Assembly: GCA_012932865.1 (NCBI GenBank)
Contig: SAXG01000001.1
Location: 299,693-363,692 of the forward strand
DNA length: 64,000 nt
Source: Amylostereum areolatum
Lineage: Eukaryota > Basidiomycota > Agaricomycetes > Russulales > Stereaceae
Direction of reading: 5' to 3'
A program made the translations under genes and the position numbers. The notes beneath the pieces were generated by a model. That model was not told the origin of the DNA. It was given only the letters and a program-made list of their open reading frames with translations, and made no database searches. Numbering within the stretch: the stretch's first letter is position 1; each line of letters opens with the position of its first letter. Below are positions 61,831-64,000 of this stretch, one piece after another.

Positions 61831-64000
61831 TCAAAGCCTCACGAGCGACAATACAAACTTGGTCTCCGCCACCTCCTGCTCCTCTTCGATCAATGACACC
61901 CTGCCCTCCACCCGCTTGCTCGCGTCCATCGGAACATTCTGCACCGTCTTCTTGATGACCTCCGCATGCTCCCGCATGGCATCCTTGAGCTCGGCCCCCG
62001 TACCCTCCTCGAACTGGTAGAACACATCCACATCGTCCGTTGCCTGCAATCCCGCCTTCTTCCTCAACTTCTGCACGCGGTTGATCAACTCTCGAGCAAG
62101 CCATTCGCCCGCGAGCTCGGGGTGGACCTGCACGTCCAACCGTACGACGACATCGTTGTCTGTATGCGTCGCGTATTGGGCCTCTCCGCCCGCAGGAAGC
62201 TCTATATACCGCTGCACGGTAAGGTCTCCTGTCACGAGGTCGATGCCCGCGACGGTGATCGTCCCAGTCTTCGTGTAAGCTTTCACATCTTCGCTCTTTA
62301 CGGACGTAAGCGCGTTCTTGACCTTGCCCAGGTTGCTACGCAGTTTTTTTCCAAGAATGCTCCAGTCTGCGACTGCGCGATAGCGCACGCCGGACAATGC
62401 CTCGTCCGAAGTGAAGACGACATCACGGACATTCAGTTCGGACTGGATGTATCGCTGTAGTGATTTCACGTCTTCAAGATATTCGGAGTCTGCGTGGAAG
62501 ACAAGGAGCTCCTTGAGCGGGGTCTGGATAAGCTGTCAGTGATGCTGGCCTGCCGTGATCAGATGTGAAACCAACCTTCAGAGACAGATTGTTACGTTCG
62601 CGGATGTTGCGTGTGAGCTCGATGACCGACTGCATCCGCTTGACCTGGCGCTCGATCACTTCATCGAAGTATTCGCCTTTGACCTCTGGGAACGACAAGA
62701 AGTGGATGGAACGAGTGTCGCCGGCTTCGGGGTCCTCCGGGATGAACGTACGGAGCGTTTGGTACATGTTCTCCGTAAGGAAAGGGGTATACGACGACTT
62801 CGACGATGATCAGTAAGCGTATAGAATATAAACACAGTGGAACACTCACCATTGTTAGACAAAGTGTAAAGAGCGCCTCAAACAAAGTGTTCAGCGCCGC
62901 GATGGTGTCTTCCTTACCATCTTCGCCCTTCAGTCGCCTCCGGTTGAAGCGGATGTACCAGTTTGTGAGTTCGTCTACAAGATCCAGCAGGCGAGGAATG
63001 ATGGTGTATAGCCTGTACGCCGCCATCTCTGTCTTTACAAGAGCGATGAGTGACTGGCAGCGCGCAAGGATCCAACGATCCATGACGTTATTTGAGACGG
63101 GGGCGTGTGCGTCGTAACGGAACTCGTGCCCGGTGGTTTTCTTCAACAATGCAACTTGCCCAAGGAAGAACCGGAAGGCGTTGAGCCACGGCAGAAGAAC
63201 ACGGGATATGACCTCCCGAACCCCTTCCTCACGGAAGCGGAGGTTGTCGCCACGAACGATGGGTGAGTTGACCAAGAACATCCTAGTTGCATCTGCGCCG
63301 TACTGGTCAATGACCAGGTTGGGATCCGGGTAGTTCTTGAGGCTCTTAGACATCTTCTTGCCATCGCTACGTTGGAAGGTCAGTTCCTGCCTGGAGGATG
63401 ACAAACAGCAAACTCACGCAGCGAGAACAAGTCCTGTGACGATAAGGTTTTTCCAAGGCGCCTTGCCAAACAAGTGCGTCGAAAGCACGAGGAGAGTGTA
63501 GAACCAGCCTCTTGTTTGGTCGATACCCTCCGAGATGAAGTTTGCTGGGAACGTCCTCTCAAACAGCTCCTTGTTTTCGAACGGATAGTGTAGCTGGGCA
63601 TAAGGCATACTACGGCAGTGATCAACGTCTGAATCACTCCGAATTAGCAGACGACGAACCTGCCAGATTCAAACCAACAATCGAAAACCTCCTCGATACG
63701 CTTCAGGTTACCGTTGCCTTTTTGCGAAGGAATGGTGATGTGGGCTATCTTGTCAGGATGAAGGTCGGTAATTCCCTTGTGTCCAGAGAGCCGTTCGAGT
63801 TCTTCCACGGATCCAACTGCAATGATCTAAATGCACATAAGCCAGGTGTAGACAAATCAAGAAATGATAGGCTGGACCTCTTCCATGTCTTCAGACGCCC
63901 AGAGCGGGATCGGCGTGCCCCAGTAACGATTACGAGAGATGTTCCAGTCGCGGGCGTTGGCTATCCAGTTTCCGAATCTACCATCGCCGATATTCTGTGG
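61831..64000 (-). CDS. ils1: Cytosolic isoleucyl-tRNA synthetase, C-terminal part (5' end beyond window)
   Basis: Class I aminoacyl-tRNA synthetase charging tRNA-Ile. The part in the window begins inside the catalytic/editing region ([33 protein letters not shown]). It continues with [40 protein letters not shown], and the KMSKS loop ([16 protein letters not shown]) that binds [23 protein letters not shown] follows, then the anticodon-binding domain ([34 protein letters not shown]). The C-terminal extension ends [11 protein letters not shown] at 61831. Exons are separated by short GT-AG introns and all stay in frame. RGWFYTL and the KMSKS lysines are intact, so the enzyme appears functional. 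Confidence 0.95.

Overview
The window is nuclear DNA from a wood-decay basidiomycete (Agaricomycetes). Genes are compact and full of short GT-AG introns (about 45-70 nt). It carries three class II fungal peroxidases of the manganese type, a short peptide gene that looks like a farnesylated mating-pheromone precursor, basidiomycete-type seven-helix, F-box and cytochrome P450 genes, and two nuclear tRNAs, one with an intron. Exon structures were read by eye from splice sites and reading frames, so exon borders are less certain than gene identities.

Layout. 1-120: tRNA-Gly. 0.7-6.1 kb: a cysteine-rich single-pass membrane protein, a proline/serine-rich protein with a conserved cysteine-containing tail, and an Nha1/Sod2 Na+/H+ antiporter. 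6.3-12.1 kb: a tandem duplication of about 3 kb, each copy holding one manganese peroxidase plus its promoter and 3' flank. 12.6-16.9 kb: a membrane protein of unknown function, a mitochondrial-type J protein and a membrane-anchored Smr-domain protein. 18.4-18.5 kb: the pheromone-precursor-like gene. 20-22 kb: an F-box/LRR-like protein with 25 consecutive GAG codons. 22.4-36 kb: cytochrome P450, a seven-helix membrane protein, a UbiA prenyltransferase, a GNAT acetyltransferase, an O-methyltransferase, a short-chain dehydrogenase and a decayed CYP53-like P450. Together these resemble a gene cluster for a prenylated aromatic metabolite. 36.3-39.1 kb: two more Smr-domain genes. 39.5-42.9 kb: ornithine decarboxylase antizyme (with frame changes), 40S ribosomal protein uS5 and a small unknown protein. 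43.4-48.2 kb: a tandem pair of MFS transporters (anion:cation symporter type). 48.5-50.0 kb: a third manganese peroxidase lacking the usual tail. 51.1-53.7 kb: DEAD-box helicase Dbp7. 54.8-56.0 kb: thaumatin-like protein. 57-59.5 kb: the MAPKK Pbs2. 59.6-60.7 kb: a BAG-domain Hsp70 co-chaperone. 61.4 kb: tRNA-Pro with a 7-nt intron. 61.8-64.0 kb: the 3' part of cytosolic isoleucyl-tRNA synthetase.

How it fits together. The peroxidases are secreted lignin-attacking enzymes. The P450, prenyltransferase, methyltransferase and dehydrogenase could act on one aromatic scaffold. The remaining genes are housekeeping or signalling. A striking technical or biological pattern is that at least six apparent one-base insertions break otherwise conserved reading frames in five genes between 39.6 and 60.1 kb. 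I saw no such break in the intact genes of the first 39 kb.
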